From HK1 sp965202875 (GTDB lineage Bacteria; Pseudomonadota; Gammaproteobacteria; HK1), in contig OZ241870.1 in NCBI GenBank assembly GCA_965202875.1, positions 868,001 to 932,000 on the forward strand: 64,000 nucleotides of DNA, in the 5' to 3' direction. The position numbers and the translations under genes are program-made. Positions 44,614 through 53,439 of the stretch are shown here, piece after piece (position 1 is the stretch's first letter; every line of letters begins with the position of its first letter). Under the pieces are notes generated by a model. The model was not told where the DNA came from and did no database searches. It saw nothing but the letters and a program-made list of their open reading frames with translations.

Positions 44614-46353
44614 TCACATCCTTTTCCGCACCTTCCCCCAAGTGTCGCGTAGCGTGACGGTGCGGTTGAACACCGGCGTTTCGGGCGCGTGGTCCTTTGA
44701 ATCGGTCACGAAGTAGCCGAGGCGCTCGAACTGGAAGCGCGCGCCGGGGCTCGCGAGGGCAAGGGAGGGCTCGATCACGGCGGACTCCGGCACTTCCAGC
44801 GAATCCGGGTCGAACTGTTGCGCAAGGCGCTCCACGTCGTGGTCCGGCGCCGGATCCCGGAACAGCCGATCATAGAGCCGCACCGTCGCCGGCACCCCCC
44901 GGCGCGCGCACACCCAGTGAACGGTGCCCCGGACCTTGCGGCCGTCCGGCGCCCTGCCGCCGCGTGATCCGGGGTCGTAGCGGCCACGTATTCCGACGAC
45001 CTCCCCGGTCCGGGGGTCCTTGTCGACGCCGGTGCAGGTGACGAGGCAGGCGTAGCGCAGGCGCACCTCGCGGCCGGGCGCGAAGCGGAAGAACTTGCGC
45101 GGCGGATTCTCCATGAAGTCGTCGCGCTCGATGAACAGCTCGCGCGAGAAGGGCACCTCGCGGGCGCCCAGCGAGGGGTCCGATGGATGGTTCGGAGCCT
45201 CGAAGGTTTCGGCCGCATCTTCCGGATAATTCTCGATGACGAGCTTCAGCGGGCGCAGCACCGCCATCGCCCGCGGGGTCACGGGATCGAGGTCGGCCCG
45301 CACGCAGGTCTCAAGCTGCTCGAGCTCCACCGCCCCGTCGTTCTTGGTCACTCCGATCCGCTCGCAGAAGTCACGCAACGCCCCCGGCGTGAACCCGCGC
45401 CGCCGCATCCCTGCGATGGTGGGCATCCGCGGATCGTCCCACCCGCTCACGTGTCCGCCCTCCACCAGCCGTGTGAGATAGCGTTTGCTCAACACGGTGT
45501 GGGTCAGGTTCAGCCGGCCGAACTCGATCTGGCGCGGCGGCGACGGGACCTCGAGCACTTCGAGGAACCACTCGTAGAGCGGACGGTGATCCTCGAACTC
45601 CAGGGTGCACAGCGAATGGGTGACGCCTTCGATCGCATCCGACAGCGCCTGCGCGAAATCGTACATCGGGTAGACGCGCCAGGCGTCGCCGGTCAGCGGG
45701 TGCGGGGTGTGCACGATGCGGTAGATCACCGGATCCCGGAGGTTCACGTTCGGGGACGCCATGTCGATCTTCGCCCGCAGCACGTGGGCGCCCTCCTCGA
45801 ACTCGCCGTCGCGCATGCGCATGAAGAGATCGACGCTCTCGGCGGCCGGGCGGGAACGGTAGGGGCTGTCGCGGCCCGGCTCGGTGAGGGTGCCCCGGTG
45901 AGCGCGGATCTGCCTGGGGCCGAGGCTGCACACGTAGGCGTGCCCCGATTCGATCAGCCGCAGCGCGTAGCCGAACAGCGAGCCGAAGTAGTCGGAGGCA
46001 TGACGCAGGCGTTCGCCCCAGTCGAAGCCGAGCCAGCGGACGTCGCCCTGGATCTCCTCCATGAAGTCGACCCGCTCCTTCGTCGGGTTCGTATCGTCGA
46101 AGCGCAGGTAGCACGCGGCTCCGGGGTAGTCGCGCGCGATGCCGAAGTTCAGACAGATCGACTTGGCGTGCCCGACGTGCAGGTAGCCGTTCGGCTCGGG
46201 CGGAAACCGCGTCACGACGCTTCCCCGCACTCTTCCCGCCGCGACGTCGTCGTCGATCGCCTGGCGGATGAAGTTGACGGGTGCCTCGCTCTGCACCGCC
46301 TGCGTCGCCGCACGAGTGTCCTTCGTCCCGACCATTCCCCTCTCCATGTCCAT
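44614..46353 (-). CDS. glnS: Glutaminyl-tRNA synthetase
   Basis: GlnRS charges tRNA-Gln directly, an enzyme mainly found in gammaproteobacteria and eukaryotes. The 579-residue protein has the class I HIGH motif PPEPNGYLHVGHAKS, RFDDTNPTKE, YPMYDFAQALSDAIEGVTHSLCTLEF (fragment), LEFEDHRPLYEW and a VLSKRYL variant of KMSKS. The C-terminal anticodon-binding barrel is present to the end. Start is one of three near ATGs (46353, 46347, 46335). Confidence 0.95.
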   Translation of the reverse strand: MDMERGMVGTKDTRAATQAVQSEAPVNFIRQAIDDDVAAGRVRGSVVTRFPPEPNGYLHVGHAKSICLNFGIARDYPGAACYLRFDDTNPTKERVDFMEEIQGDVRWLGFDWGERLRHASDYFGSLFGYALRLIESGHAYVCSLGPRQIRAHRGTLTEPGRDSPYRSRPAAESVDLFMRMRDGEFEEGAHVLRAKIDMASPNVNLRDPVIYRIVHTPHPLTGDAWRVYPMYDFAQALSDAIEGVTHSLCTLEFEDHRPLYEWFLEVLEVPSPPRQIEFGRLNLTHTVLSKRYLTRLVEGGHVSGWDDPRMPTIAGMRRRGFTPGALRDFCERIGVTKNDGAVELEQLETCVRADLDPVTPRAMAVLRPLKLVIENYPEDAAETFEAPNHPSDPSLGAREVPFSRELFIERDDFMENPPRKFFRFAPGREVRLRYACLVTCTGVDKDPRTGEVVGIRGRYDPGSRGGRAPDGRKVRGTVHWVCARRGVPATVRLYDRLFRDPAPDHDVERLAQQFDPDSLEVPESAVIEPSLALASPGARFQFERLGYFVTDSKDHAPETPVFNRTVTLRDTWGKVRKRM

Positions 46354-46529
46354 GTCCGATGCGCGGGCGCATGGTACCGGTACGCCCGCCGCGCGGCACG
46401 GCTCGTTGTTGGTGAGCCGACTCCAAGCCGCTATACTGCGCCGCGTTTTGCGCCGCGCCGACATCCACCGGCCGGGAGACGCAGCGCTGGCACGAACACT
46501 CACCTCGACGCCTTCAGGACAGGGAAAGG

Positions 46530-46859
46530 ATGAAACGCAAGACATTGATCGGCGCTGCGATGACGGGAATCGCACTCACCCTCGCGACCCCCGTGCACGC
46601 GGCGGGGGACGCCGCGAAAGGGAGGGTGAAGGCCATCACCTGCATGGGCTGCCACGGGATCCCCGGCTACCACAACGCCTATCCCAACTACCCGGTGCCG
46701 CGGGTGGGCGGGCAGCATCCCGAGTACATCGTCGTCGCGCTCAAGGCGTACAAGTCCGGGAAACGCGACCACAAGACGATGCAGGCCCAAGCCGCGTCGC
46801 TCAGCGAGCAGGACATGCAGGACATCGCAGCGTACTTCGCCTCGGCGGCCCGCGAATGA
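46530..46859 (+). CDS. Small periplasmic cytochrome c (first of a pair)
   Basis: This 109-residue class I cytochrome has a signal peptide (cleavage near VHAAGD) and the heme motif CMGCH. The sequence YPVPRVGGQHPEYIVVALKAYK and a C-terminal MQAQAASLSEQDMQDIAAYFAS are typical of cytochrome c4/c553 single domains. It lies 52 bases before a paralogue. Possible role: electron carrier to an oxidase. Confidence 0.88.
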   Translation: MKRKTLIGAAMTGIALTLATPVHAAGDAAKGRVKAITCMGCHGIPGYHNAYPNYPVPRVGGQHPEYIVVALKAYKSGKRDHKTMQAQAASLSEQDMQDIAAYFASAARE

Positions 46860-46911
46860 CCGCACGTCGATACCGAAACCCGCCCGTTCCACTTTTTTTC
46901 CGGAGATCCCG

Positions 46912-47250
46912 ATGACCCGCATACTCCTCGTTCTTGCCGCCGCGGCCGGCGTCGCGTTCTGGCAGGCGGCAACCGCCGCCGGCGACCCGGCGGCCGGCAA
47001 GGAGAAGGCCGCCCAGTGCCAGCAGTGCCACGGACTGGACGGCAACGGCCCGACCCCCCAGTTCCCGAAGATCGGCGGGCAGCATGCGAAGTACATCGTG
47101 CAGTCGCTCGAGGACTACAAGACCGGGACGCGGCAGGACCCGGTCATGGCCGCTTTCGCGGCGGCCCTGTCCAGGCAGGACCAGGAGGATCTGGCCGCCT
47201 GGTACGCGAGCCAGGGCGGAGGGCTCTACACCATCGAATTCACGGAGTAG
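46912..47250 (+). CDS. Small periplasmic cytochrome c (second of a pair)
   Basis: This is a 112-residue paralogue of the previous gene, with a signal peptide (cleavage near TAAGDP) and the heme motif CQQCH. FPKIGGQHAKYIVQSLEDYK matches the partner's IGGQH segment. The pair resembles the two halves of a cytochrome c4 encoded as separate genes. Its start ATG at 46912 follows a GGAGATCCCG site. Confidence 0.88.
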   Translation: MTRILLVLAAAAGVAFWQAATAAGDPAAGKEKAAQCQQCHGLDGNGPTPQFPKIGGQHAKYIVQSLEDYKTGTRQDPVMAAFAAALSRQDQEDLAAWYASQGGGLYTIEFTE

Positions 47251-47337
47251 CCTGGCTCCGGCGTATGCCGCGCAAACCGCGGCCCGGACGACCGCGTCCC
47301 GAGCCGAGTAGCGCCACAACCCCGCCGCGACGGGTGC

Positions 47338-47580
47338 TTACGCGGGAAGCGAATTGTGGGTCCCGTCGCAGAAGGGCGCACCGCCGGTGCGCTTGCAGCC
47401 GCAGAGCCAGACCTTCTTCGACTCGGCGAGGGAGAGCTTCATGGGCGTGAACCCGGTGTCCTTGTGCGAGCCGTCGCAGAAGGGCTGCCGGGACGATCTC
47501 CCGCATCGGCACCAGAAATACTCACCGGCTTCCAACTCGGCCCCGTAGGGGCCACGCTGCGCAATGACTGGCTCGTTCAT
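47338..47580 (-). CDS. CDGSH iron-sulfur domain protein
   Basis: This 80-residue protein has two CDGSH zinc-finger-like motifs that each bind a [2Fe-2S] cluster by three Cys and one His: CRCGRSSRQPFCDGSH and CGCKRTGGAPFCDGTH. Related small proteins act in electron transfer and stress responses. There is no signal peptide, so it is cytoplasmic. It lies alone, convergent with the cytochrome pair. Confidence 0.9.
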   Translation of the reverse strand: MNEPVIAQRGPYGAELEAGEYFWCRCGRSSRQPFCDGSHKDTGFTPMKLSLAESKKVWLCGCKRTGGAPFCDGTHNSLPA

Positions 47581-47717
47581 TTCGATTCGACTCCCGTGAG
47601 GTGCGAGGGTATTGCCGGGACCGGCCCGATCCCGGACCCGGGCATTCGTCCCGGCGCACGCTCCCGATCATATCCCGGCGGGCGCATGGATCGTGGCCTT
47701 TCCTTCCGGGGCCGGGA

Positions 47718-48092
47718 TCAGCCGGGTGGGGGCCGGGTTCGTTCTTCCAAACGCCCGCGAAGCTCGCCCCGCAACTCGGACAATTCCCGGGCAAGGCCGT
47801 GGTGGTCGTCGGCCAAGCGATCCAGCCTGCTCCTCATGTCACGGAAATTCTCCGCGACTTCATCGAACTTCCGGTTGACCCCGTCGAACTTCCGGTTGAC
47901 CCCGTCGAACTTCCGGTTGACTTCCTCGAAATTCTTCCCGACGTCGTCGAACTTCCTCCCGACGTCATCGAACTTCTTTCCGACGTCGCCGAACTGCCGC
48001 TCCATGTCGTGGCGCAACGACCGCAACATCCGCCATGTAAGGCTCCCCAGGGCCACGCCCACGGCGAGAATCGTCCATGCTTCGGGGTTCAT
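47718..48092 (-). CDS. Membrane-anchored coiled-coil protein with FD repeats
   Basis: This 124-residue protein has an N-terminal membrane helix (WTILAVGVALGSLTW) followed by a coiled coil built of seven-residue units of the form KFDDVG/KFDGVNR, about eight in a row. The DNA carries the matching 21-base repeats (47870-47990). GGAGAAA lies six bases before the ATG at 48092. No catalytic motif is visible. It resembles in plan the coiled-coil protein of the oxidase operon. Confidence 0.65.
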   Translation of the reverse strand: MNPEAWTILAVGVALGSLTWRMLRSLRHDMERQFGDVGKKFDDVGRKFDDVGKNFEEVNRKFDGVNRKFDGVNRKFDEVAENFRDMRSRLDRLADDHHGLARELSELRGELRGRLEERTRPPPG

Positions 48093-48428
48093 GCTCGTTT
48101 CTCCAGCCACACGTCCCGCTCCGGATCCGTCTGTCCGGGTGATGCTCGGCAGTATAACCCCGAGGCCGGCCGAATACCGTGCGTCCAGCCCGATTCGGAC
48201 GGCCTCCGGAGGCACTCGTCCGTAGGCGCAGAGCGCTTCGTGCGGTCGAGGGCACGCTGTCGAGCGCGGTCATCCCTGGTCCACAGGTGCGAGCCGATTC
48301 AAGGGACCGGCACCGGAACGGACGTGGTTCCTCCGGGGATGGCGCAGCAGCCCCACCGCGGGCGGGAATTCCGAGGGTTCGGCACAGTCGAGCGTATCGA
48401 TCCACTCAACCGTTCCGCGCGCGGCGCC
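48093..48428. other. Intergenic region
   Basis: About 340 bases between two minus-strand genes. No supported gene, RNA or repeat was recognised. Confidence 0.3.
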
Positions 48429-49046
48429 TCAGATCCGCCGGCCCTCCAGCCGTTCGCGTAGCCGCTCGACGTGGAACCGGGCGCCGCGCGCGCGGGGATG
48501 GATTTCCAGCACCTTCTCGAATGCTCCGAGCGCGCCCTCCTCGTCCCCGCGTTCGAGAAAGATCAGCCCCATCCCCGAGATCGCCCCGAAATGGCGCGGC
48601 TCCAGCGCCAGGGTGCGCTCGATGTCGCGTACCGAGTCCTCGTACCGATCCATCAGGTAGTAGACGGTCGCGCGCTTGTTCCAGGCTTCCGCGAACTCCG
48701 GCGCGGCGAGGATCAGATCGGTGAAGCGCTCGGCCGCGTCGCGGAGCCGGTTCGCGCCCATGGCTTCGACGCCTCGCGCCATGAGCTCGTTCAGCGCCCG
48801 GTCGCCCCCGTCGAGCCAGATCCCCCAGATGGCACCCTCGATCGGGAGGGCCTGCTCCGGATCCGGCGCTTCGGCCAGCGCGGCGAACAGCCCCGGGAGG
48901 CGCGGGTCCCGCTGATCGGCGGAGGCGTCCGGCGGTCCGGCGAGCGCAGTGGCCAGCAGCACCAAGGCGGGAACGAGTGCACGCAGGGGACCCGCCTCGC
49001 AAGCGGCCGTCCGACCCTCGGACGTACACCTTCGACTTCGGATCAA
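48429..49046 (-). CDS. Periplasmic TPR-repeat protein
   Basis: The 205-residue product shows a hydrophobic signal region (LVPALVLLATALAG) and at least three TPR units: ANRLRDAAERFTDLILAAPEFAEAWNKRA (in part), YLMDRYEDSVRDIERTLALEP and LERGDEEGALGAFEKVLEIHP. The start TTG at 49046 is chosen because a GGAGGAG stands seven bases upstream; no ATG is in frame. The basic stretch ahead of the hydrophobic region is long for a signal peptide. It may act as a protein-protein adaptor. Confidence 0.7.
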   Translation of the reverse strand: MIRSRRCTSEGRTAACEAGPLRALVPALVLLATALAGPPDASADQRDPRLPGLFAALAEAPDPEQALPIEGAIWGIWLDGGDRALNELMARGVEAMGANRLRDAAERFTDLILAAPEFAEAWNKRATVYYLMDRYEDSVRDIERTLALEPRHFGAISGMGLIFLERGDEEGALGAFEKVLEIHPRARGARFHVERLRERLEGRRI

Positions 49047-49189
49047 CCCCGCGTCTCCTCCGGCAGGTGTGGAGCCGGGCTCCGCGTCCGGCCCAGACGG
49101 TCCGGGGGGCGTAGAGCCGCCACACCGCGTTCCGGGCTCGATGCTCGTTCGCCTCCGAATCCGCAGCAGCGATCCCGGCGGACTCCGGA

Positions 49190-50548
49190 TCATCGCATGG
49201 TCACCAGCTCTTCCGCGCTCGTCGGATGGATCGCCACCGTGTCGTCGAGGTCGCGCTTGCGTGCGCCCATCCGCACCGCCACCGCGAAGCCCTGCATCAT
49301 CTCGTCGGCGCCCTCCCCGATCACGTGGCAGCCGGCGACACGCTCGTCCTCGCCCACGGTGACGAGCTTCATCGCGGTCTTGCGCGGGTGATCGGAGAAT
49401 GCGTGGTACATCGAGTTGAACCGGGCCGTGTACACCCGCACCGCGTCGCCGTGCCCAGCCCGCGCCTGCGCCTCGGTCAGGCCGACGGTGCCGATCGGCG
49501 GATGGGTGAAGACCACGGTCGGGATGCAGTCGTAGCTGAGCCTCCGATCCGCCTGTCCGCCGAACAGGCGGTCCGCGAGCCGCCGGCCCGCGGCGATGGC
49601 GACCGGGGTCAGCGGCGCCCGGCCGGTGACGTCACCGATCGCGTAGACGCCTTCGGCGGCGGTGCGCTGGAATTCGTCCACGACGACCGCACCGTCCGGC
49701 GCGGTCTCCACCCCGGCGGCGGGAAGATCGAGGGTAGTGGTGTTGGGCTTGCGCCCGATGGCCCACAGCACCGAGTCCACCCCGTCGAGCGACGAGCCGT
49801 CGGAGATCCGGACGGTGAGCGCGCCGCCGGGCCGCTCGTCGCGTTCGATCCGCGCCAGCGTGGCCCCGGTCCTGATTTCGATTCCATCGGCGGCCAGGGC
49901 GGCCATGAGCTCCGTGCCCAGCATCTCGTCGAAGGCGCGAAGCACCCGGTCCCGGCGCAGTACCATGACGACCTCGCTGCCGAGCGCGCGGAGCATCCCG
50001 GCGAGCTCGACCGCGATGTACCCGCTGCCGGTGACCACCGTCCGGCGCGGGCACTCGTCGAGCTCGAAAAAGCCGTCGGAGGTGATCCCGAGCTCCGCCC
50101 CCGGCGTGGGCGGGACCGAGGGTACGCCGCCGGTCGCGATCACCACGTGGTCGGCGGTGAGGCGCACGCCGCCGGCCTCGACGGTGCGCGGCGCGACGAA
50201 ACGGGCCGTGCCCTCGTAGCGCGAGACCCCCGCGGTCTCCAGGTTGCGCGCGTAGATCCCGTTCAGGCGTTTCACGTAGGCGTCACGGGCGCGTCTGAGC
50301 GACGGCCAACTGAATTCCTCGCGGGAGATACGGAAGCCGTAGCCCGCATAGTCGTCCAGAGCGTGGCCGAGGGACGCGGCGTACCACATCAGCTTCTTCG
50401 GGACGCAGCCGACGTTGACGCAGGTGCCGCCCAGCCGCCGGTGCTCGACCACCGCGGCGCGCGCCCCGTGGCTCGCGGCCCGGATCGCCGACGCGATCCC
50501 GCCGCTGCCGCCGCCGATGGCGAGAAAATCGAAGTGCGTATCGGTCAT
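49190..50548 (-). CDS. gor: Glutathione-disulfide reductase
   Basis: This FAD enzyme reduces oxidised glutathione with NADPH. The 452-residue protein has the FAD-binding AIGGGSGGIASA, the redox-active pair in GGTCVNVGCVPKK, the NAD(P)-binding TGSGYIAVELAG, GVYAIGDVTG and the C-terminal HPTSAEELVTMR with the catalytic His. The GCS2-type ligase gene next to it supports a glutathione function. The gene order and direction are the same for both. Confidence 0.93.
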   Translation of the reverse strand: MTDTHFDFLAIGGGSGGIASAIRAASHGARAAVVEHRRLGGTCVNVGCVPKKLMWYAASLGHALDDYAGYGFRISREEFSWPSLRRARDAYVKRLNGIYARNLETAGVSRYEGTARFVAPRTVEAGGVRLTADHVVIATGGVPSVPPTPGAELGITSDGFFELDECPRRTVVTGSGYIAVELAGMLRALGSEVVMVLRRDRVLRAFDEMLGTELMAALAADGIEIRTGATLARIERDERPGGALTVRISDGSSLDGVDSVLWAIGRKPNTTTLDLPAAGVETAPDGAVVVDEFQRTAAEGVYAIGDVTGRAPLTPVAIAAGRRLADRLFGGQADRRLSYDCIPTVVFTHPPIGTVGLTEAQARAGHGDAVRVYTARFNSMYHAFSDHPRKTAMKLVTVGEDERVAGCHVIGEGADEMMQGFAVAVRMGARKRDLDDTVAIHPTSAEELVTMR

Positions 50549-50917
50549 CGGTGCAGCTCCGCCTGCCGGCGCTCACCCATCCCCTGGCCCGGCGGAGCCG
50601 AGGCCGGAGCCGGGAGGGGGATCGAACGTCATCGCCGTTTTTTGCCGCGATTCGAGCGGTAAAGGAATTACCCGGTGAAGCCGGAGCCGGAAGAGCGGCC
50701 AGATATCCCGCACCTTGCGAGAGATCCGGTCGATCCGATGTTCAAGATCCTCCCGCGCCGACCCACGGCCGTGGATGCGGGCGCCGGATACCGAAAGGGC
50801 TCTGTGCCCGCCGAGAGCACGGCCTCCTGGGAACGGCGTGTCCCATCGGGACACGGGCGTCCCCCGCCCGCCTCATGATCCGACGGGTCCGCAGCCGGTC
50901 GGCTCGGACACACATGC
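50549..50917. repeat. Intergenic region with a REP-like palindrome
   Basis: The 370 bases between gor and the ligase gene contain GGGAACGGCGTGTCCCATCG and its partner arm at 50828-50871. It is a palindrome closely related to a block inside the malate synthase gene at 62680. No gene is supported. Confidence 0.7.
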
Positions 50918-52051
50918 TCACTCGACGCCGTGCATCGTCTCCTCGATGAGCATGTCGACGACCGCTTCGAGCGCTTCGCGCCGGGACGCGCCGCCGGCGA
51001 GCGCGTCGTGATACGTCCGCACCTGCCGATGCGCGCTCGTGCCCCGCTCGAGGATCCGGCGCGCGTGCTCGATCTCCGCGGTGCAGTCGAGGGCCTCGGC
51101 GTCTTCCCCGCAGAGCTCGATCATCTCTTCGAGAAGCTCGGGGTAGCCGACGACGGCACCGCGGCCGAAGTCCACGAGCCCCTGGTCGATACCGTAGCGC
51201 TGGGCGCGCCAGCGGTTCTCGGCGATGAACATGCGCGGGTAGCGCCGCCACCGCTGGTTCCTCGCGCGGAGCCGGTAGAGCATGCGCAGCCAGCACACGT
51301 ACAGAGCCGAGACGCATACGGTGTCCTCGAGGCGCGTGCAGATGTCGCTGATCCGCATCTCCAGGGTCGGGAATCGAACGCTCGGGCGGATGTCCCACCA
51401 CAGCTTCGTCCCGTCATCGATGATCCCCGTGCGCGTGAGCACGTCGAGGAAACGCCGGAACTCGCCGTAGCTCTCGAAGTGCTCCGGCAGCCCGGTACGC
51501 GGCATCTCGTCCCACACCGAGATCCGGTAGGACTTGAGCCCCGTCTCGTGCCCCTGCCAGAACGGGGACGAGGTCGCGAGCGCCAGGAAGTGCGGGAGCA
51601 CGTAGCTCGCCTGGTTCATGAGGTCGATGCGCAGGTCGTCGTCGTCGATGCCGACGTGGACGTGCATGCCGCAGATCACGAGGCGGCGCACGACTTCCTG
51701 GAGATCGCGCTCGATCGTCTGGTAGCGCTCCTTCTCGGTACGCTTCTGCTCTTCCCAGATCGCGAAGGGATGGGTCGAGGCGGCGATGAGCCGCAGACCG
51801 TGGGAGCGGGCCACCGCCGCTACGACGCCTCGCAGCCGCTTCAGGTCGGAGTGCGCCTCGGCGACGTTCCCGCACACCCGGGTGCCGACCTCGATCTGGC
51901 ATTGCAGGAATTCCGGCGTCACTTGGCCTTCGAGCAGCGCCTCGCACTCCGCAAGCACCTCCGGCGGCGCCTCGTGGACCAGATCGCGCGTGCGCGCGTC
52001 CACGAGCAGGTACTCTTCTTCGATTCCGATGGTGAAGCTCGGTTCTCGCAT
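50918..52051 (-). CDS. Carboxylate-amine ligase of the GCS2/YbdK family
   Basis: This family has glutamate-cysteine-ligase activity in tested members. The 377-residue protein begins with FTIGIEEEYLLVD and contains EFLQCQIEVGTRVC, RLIAASTHPFA, CGMHVHVGI, SPFWQGHETGLKSYR and DIRPSVRFPTLEMRISD, the ATP- and metal-binding residues of the fold. Its proximity to gor suggests glutathione synthesis or a related gamma-glutamyl product. Upstream lies the divergent repeat-protein gene. Confidence 0.9.
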   Translation of the reverse strand: MREPSFTIGIEEEYLLVDARTRDLVHEAPPEVLAECEALLEGQVTPEFLQCQIEVGTRVCGNVAEAHSDLKRLRGVVAAVARSHGLRLIAASTHPFAIWEEQKRTEKERYQTIERDLQEVVRRLVICGMHVHVGIDDDDLRIDLMNQASYVLPHFLALATSSPFWQGHETGLKSYRISVWDEMPRTGLPEHFESYGEFRRFLDVLTRTGIIDDGTKLWWDIRPSVRFPTLEMRISDICTRLEDTVCVSALYVCWLRMLYRLRARNQRWRRYPRMFIAENRWRAQRYGIDQGLVDFGRGAVVGYPELLEEMIELCGEDAEALDCTAEIEHARRILERGTSAHRQVRTYHDALAGGASRREALEAVVDMLIEETMHGVE

Positions 52052-52231
52052 GGCGTGGAAGGCGTGCGGCGGGCCCGGTGCAGTATCGAGCCTTTATGGT
52101 AGCGTGATCGGGAGACGGATTTCGCGGCCGTCCCGGTTTTGTCCGGAAGCGTCCGGGCGCAGCCGCGTCATCGGAACAGTGACGACTTTTTTCAATACAA
52201 TAGCCGGCACGCGTCCACCAAGGAGCCGACC

Positions 52232-52711
52232 ATGGGCACGGTACCGACAGATTCCGTCCTGCGCAGACATTACGAGCAGATGCGGCGGACAACCCGCTTG
52301 GTGCCGGAGGATTCCATCCTGCGCCGTCACTACGAGCAGATGCAACAGGCAGCCCGATCGATGCCGGTGGGTTCCGTCCCGGGCCGTCACCGCGAACAGA
52401 TGCGGCGGACGGCCCGTTCGGTGCCGGAGGATTCGGTTCTGCGCCGCCACCGCGAACAGATGCTCCAGGCGGTCCGCCTGGTGCCGACGGATTCCGTCCT
52501 GCGCCGCCACTACGAGCAGATGCAGCAGACGGCCCGGTCAAGCGTCGGCTCAAGTCCCGCTTCCGTGCCCGCGGAACCCGCTGCTCCTCCCCGCGAGCCG
52601 CCGCCCGCCCGTCCGCCGGCGCCCGCGGCCCACCGGCCGGTGTCGGCACCCGCCGCCGCCAGTCAGGGTGGTGGTTTCCTCGGCTGGATCAAGAGGTTGT
52701 TCGGCGGCTGA
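52232..52711 (+). CDS. Protein with five 20-residue repeats (novel)
   Basis: No family is recognised. Residues 4-103 consist of five tandem copies of a 20-residue unit with the consensus VPxDSVLRRHYEQMxxxxR. A Pro/Ala-rich linker (about 110-145) and an end reading GGGFLGWIKRLFGG follow. The repeat is basic and probably helical. The last 14 residues could form a short amphipathic membrane-binding helix. AGGAG lies seven bases before the ATG at 52232. The DNA repeats have a 60-base period and have diverged mainly at silent or similar positions, which suggests selection on protein. Confidence 0.6.
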   Translation: MGTVPTDSVLRRHYEQMRRTTRLVPEDSILRRHYEQMQQAARSMPVGSVPGRHREQMRRTARSVPEDSVLRRHREQMLQAVRLVPTDSVLRRHYEQMQQTARSSVGSSPASVPAEPAAPPREPPPARPPAPAAHRPVSAPAAASQGGGFLGWIKRLFGG

Positions 52712-52983
52712 GACCGGCTTGCGGGATCCTTGGCGGATCCCTGCTCTCCGGCACGGTGCGCCGACCCCTCGCGTGCGCTCCGAGGCTGCGCTCGAAGCGC
52801 CGCCCGCCTCCGCACCGCCGGCAGAGCAGCCCCCTCGATTCCGGGCCGGAGCCGTCCGGCCCGGCGACCGCCCCGCTCCGATCATGCGGCGCCGGCGGCG
52901 GGTGCTCTGCCCCTCGATACGGCTTCTCGCCGATCGTCGCGCGCATCTCGCGCTCCGGAAGATCCGGTGCGCGGGTCCCCGGG

Positions 52984-53400
52984 TCAGGGGGCCGCGGGGA
53001 TGATCGCGGCTTCGACCTTGTGGCCGTCCGGATCGCGCAGAAAGCCCCCGTAGTATCCGGGGCCGTAGTCGGGCCGGGGGCCGGGGGCACCGTCGTCCGT
53101 CCCGCCGGATGCAAGGCCGGCCGCGTGGAAAGCGTCCACCGTTTCGCGCGACAGCGCGATGAAGCAGACGTGGGAGCCGTTGCCCGCGCCCGCCCCTGCC
53201 CCGTTGAGCGGCTTCCCGATCCAGAATTCGGGAAACTGCCTTCCATACGCCACCGCGAAGGGCGCTTCCGCAGAGGGAACCTCCATGACGCGGCGCGCGC
53301 CGATGCACTCCATCACCGCGTCGTAGAACCTGCACGCTCGTTCAAGATCGCCGGTTCCGATGGAAACATGGTGCAGGATGCCTGGGATGTCGTTTGCCAT
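52984..53400 (-). CDS. VOC-family protein (glyoxalase/dioxygenase-like)
   Basis: The 138-residue protein has the vicinal-oxygen-chelate fold: ILHHVSIGTGDLERACRFYDAVM at the start with the first metal-site His. FWIGKP, HVCFIALSRETVDAFHAAGL and GGFLRDPDGHKVEAAI supply the second His and a Glu. This group is often annotated as glyoxalase-like, and the true substrate is unknown. Its ATG is 40 bases past the end of the MFS gene. Confidence 0.88.
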   Translation of the reverse strand: MANDIPGILHHVSIGTGDLERACRFYDAVMECIGARRVMEVPSAEAPFAVAYGRQFPEFWIGKPLNGAGAGAGNGSHVCFIALSRETVDAFHAAGLASGGTDDGAPGPRPDYGPGYYGGFLRDPDGHKVEAAIIPAAP

Positions 53401-53439
53401 GCCGGTGTCCTCCGCGTCGGAAGTCCATCGTATCCTGTT

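Noticed and set aside
52232..52540. CRISPR-like array because of evenly spaced 60-base repeats
   Set aside because: The repeats are contiguous without unique spacers, are translated in one frame and vary like protein repeats.
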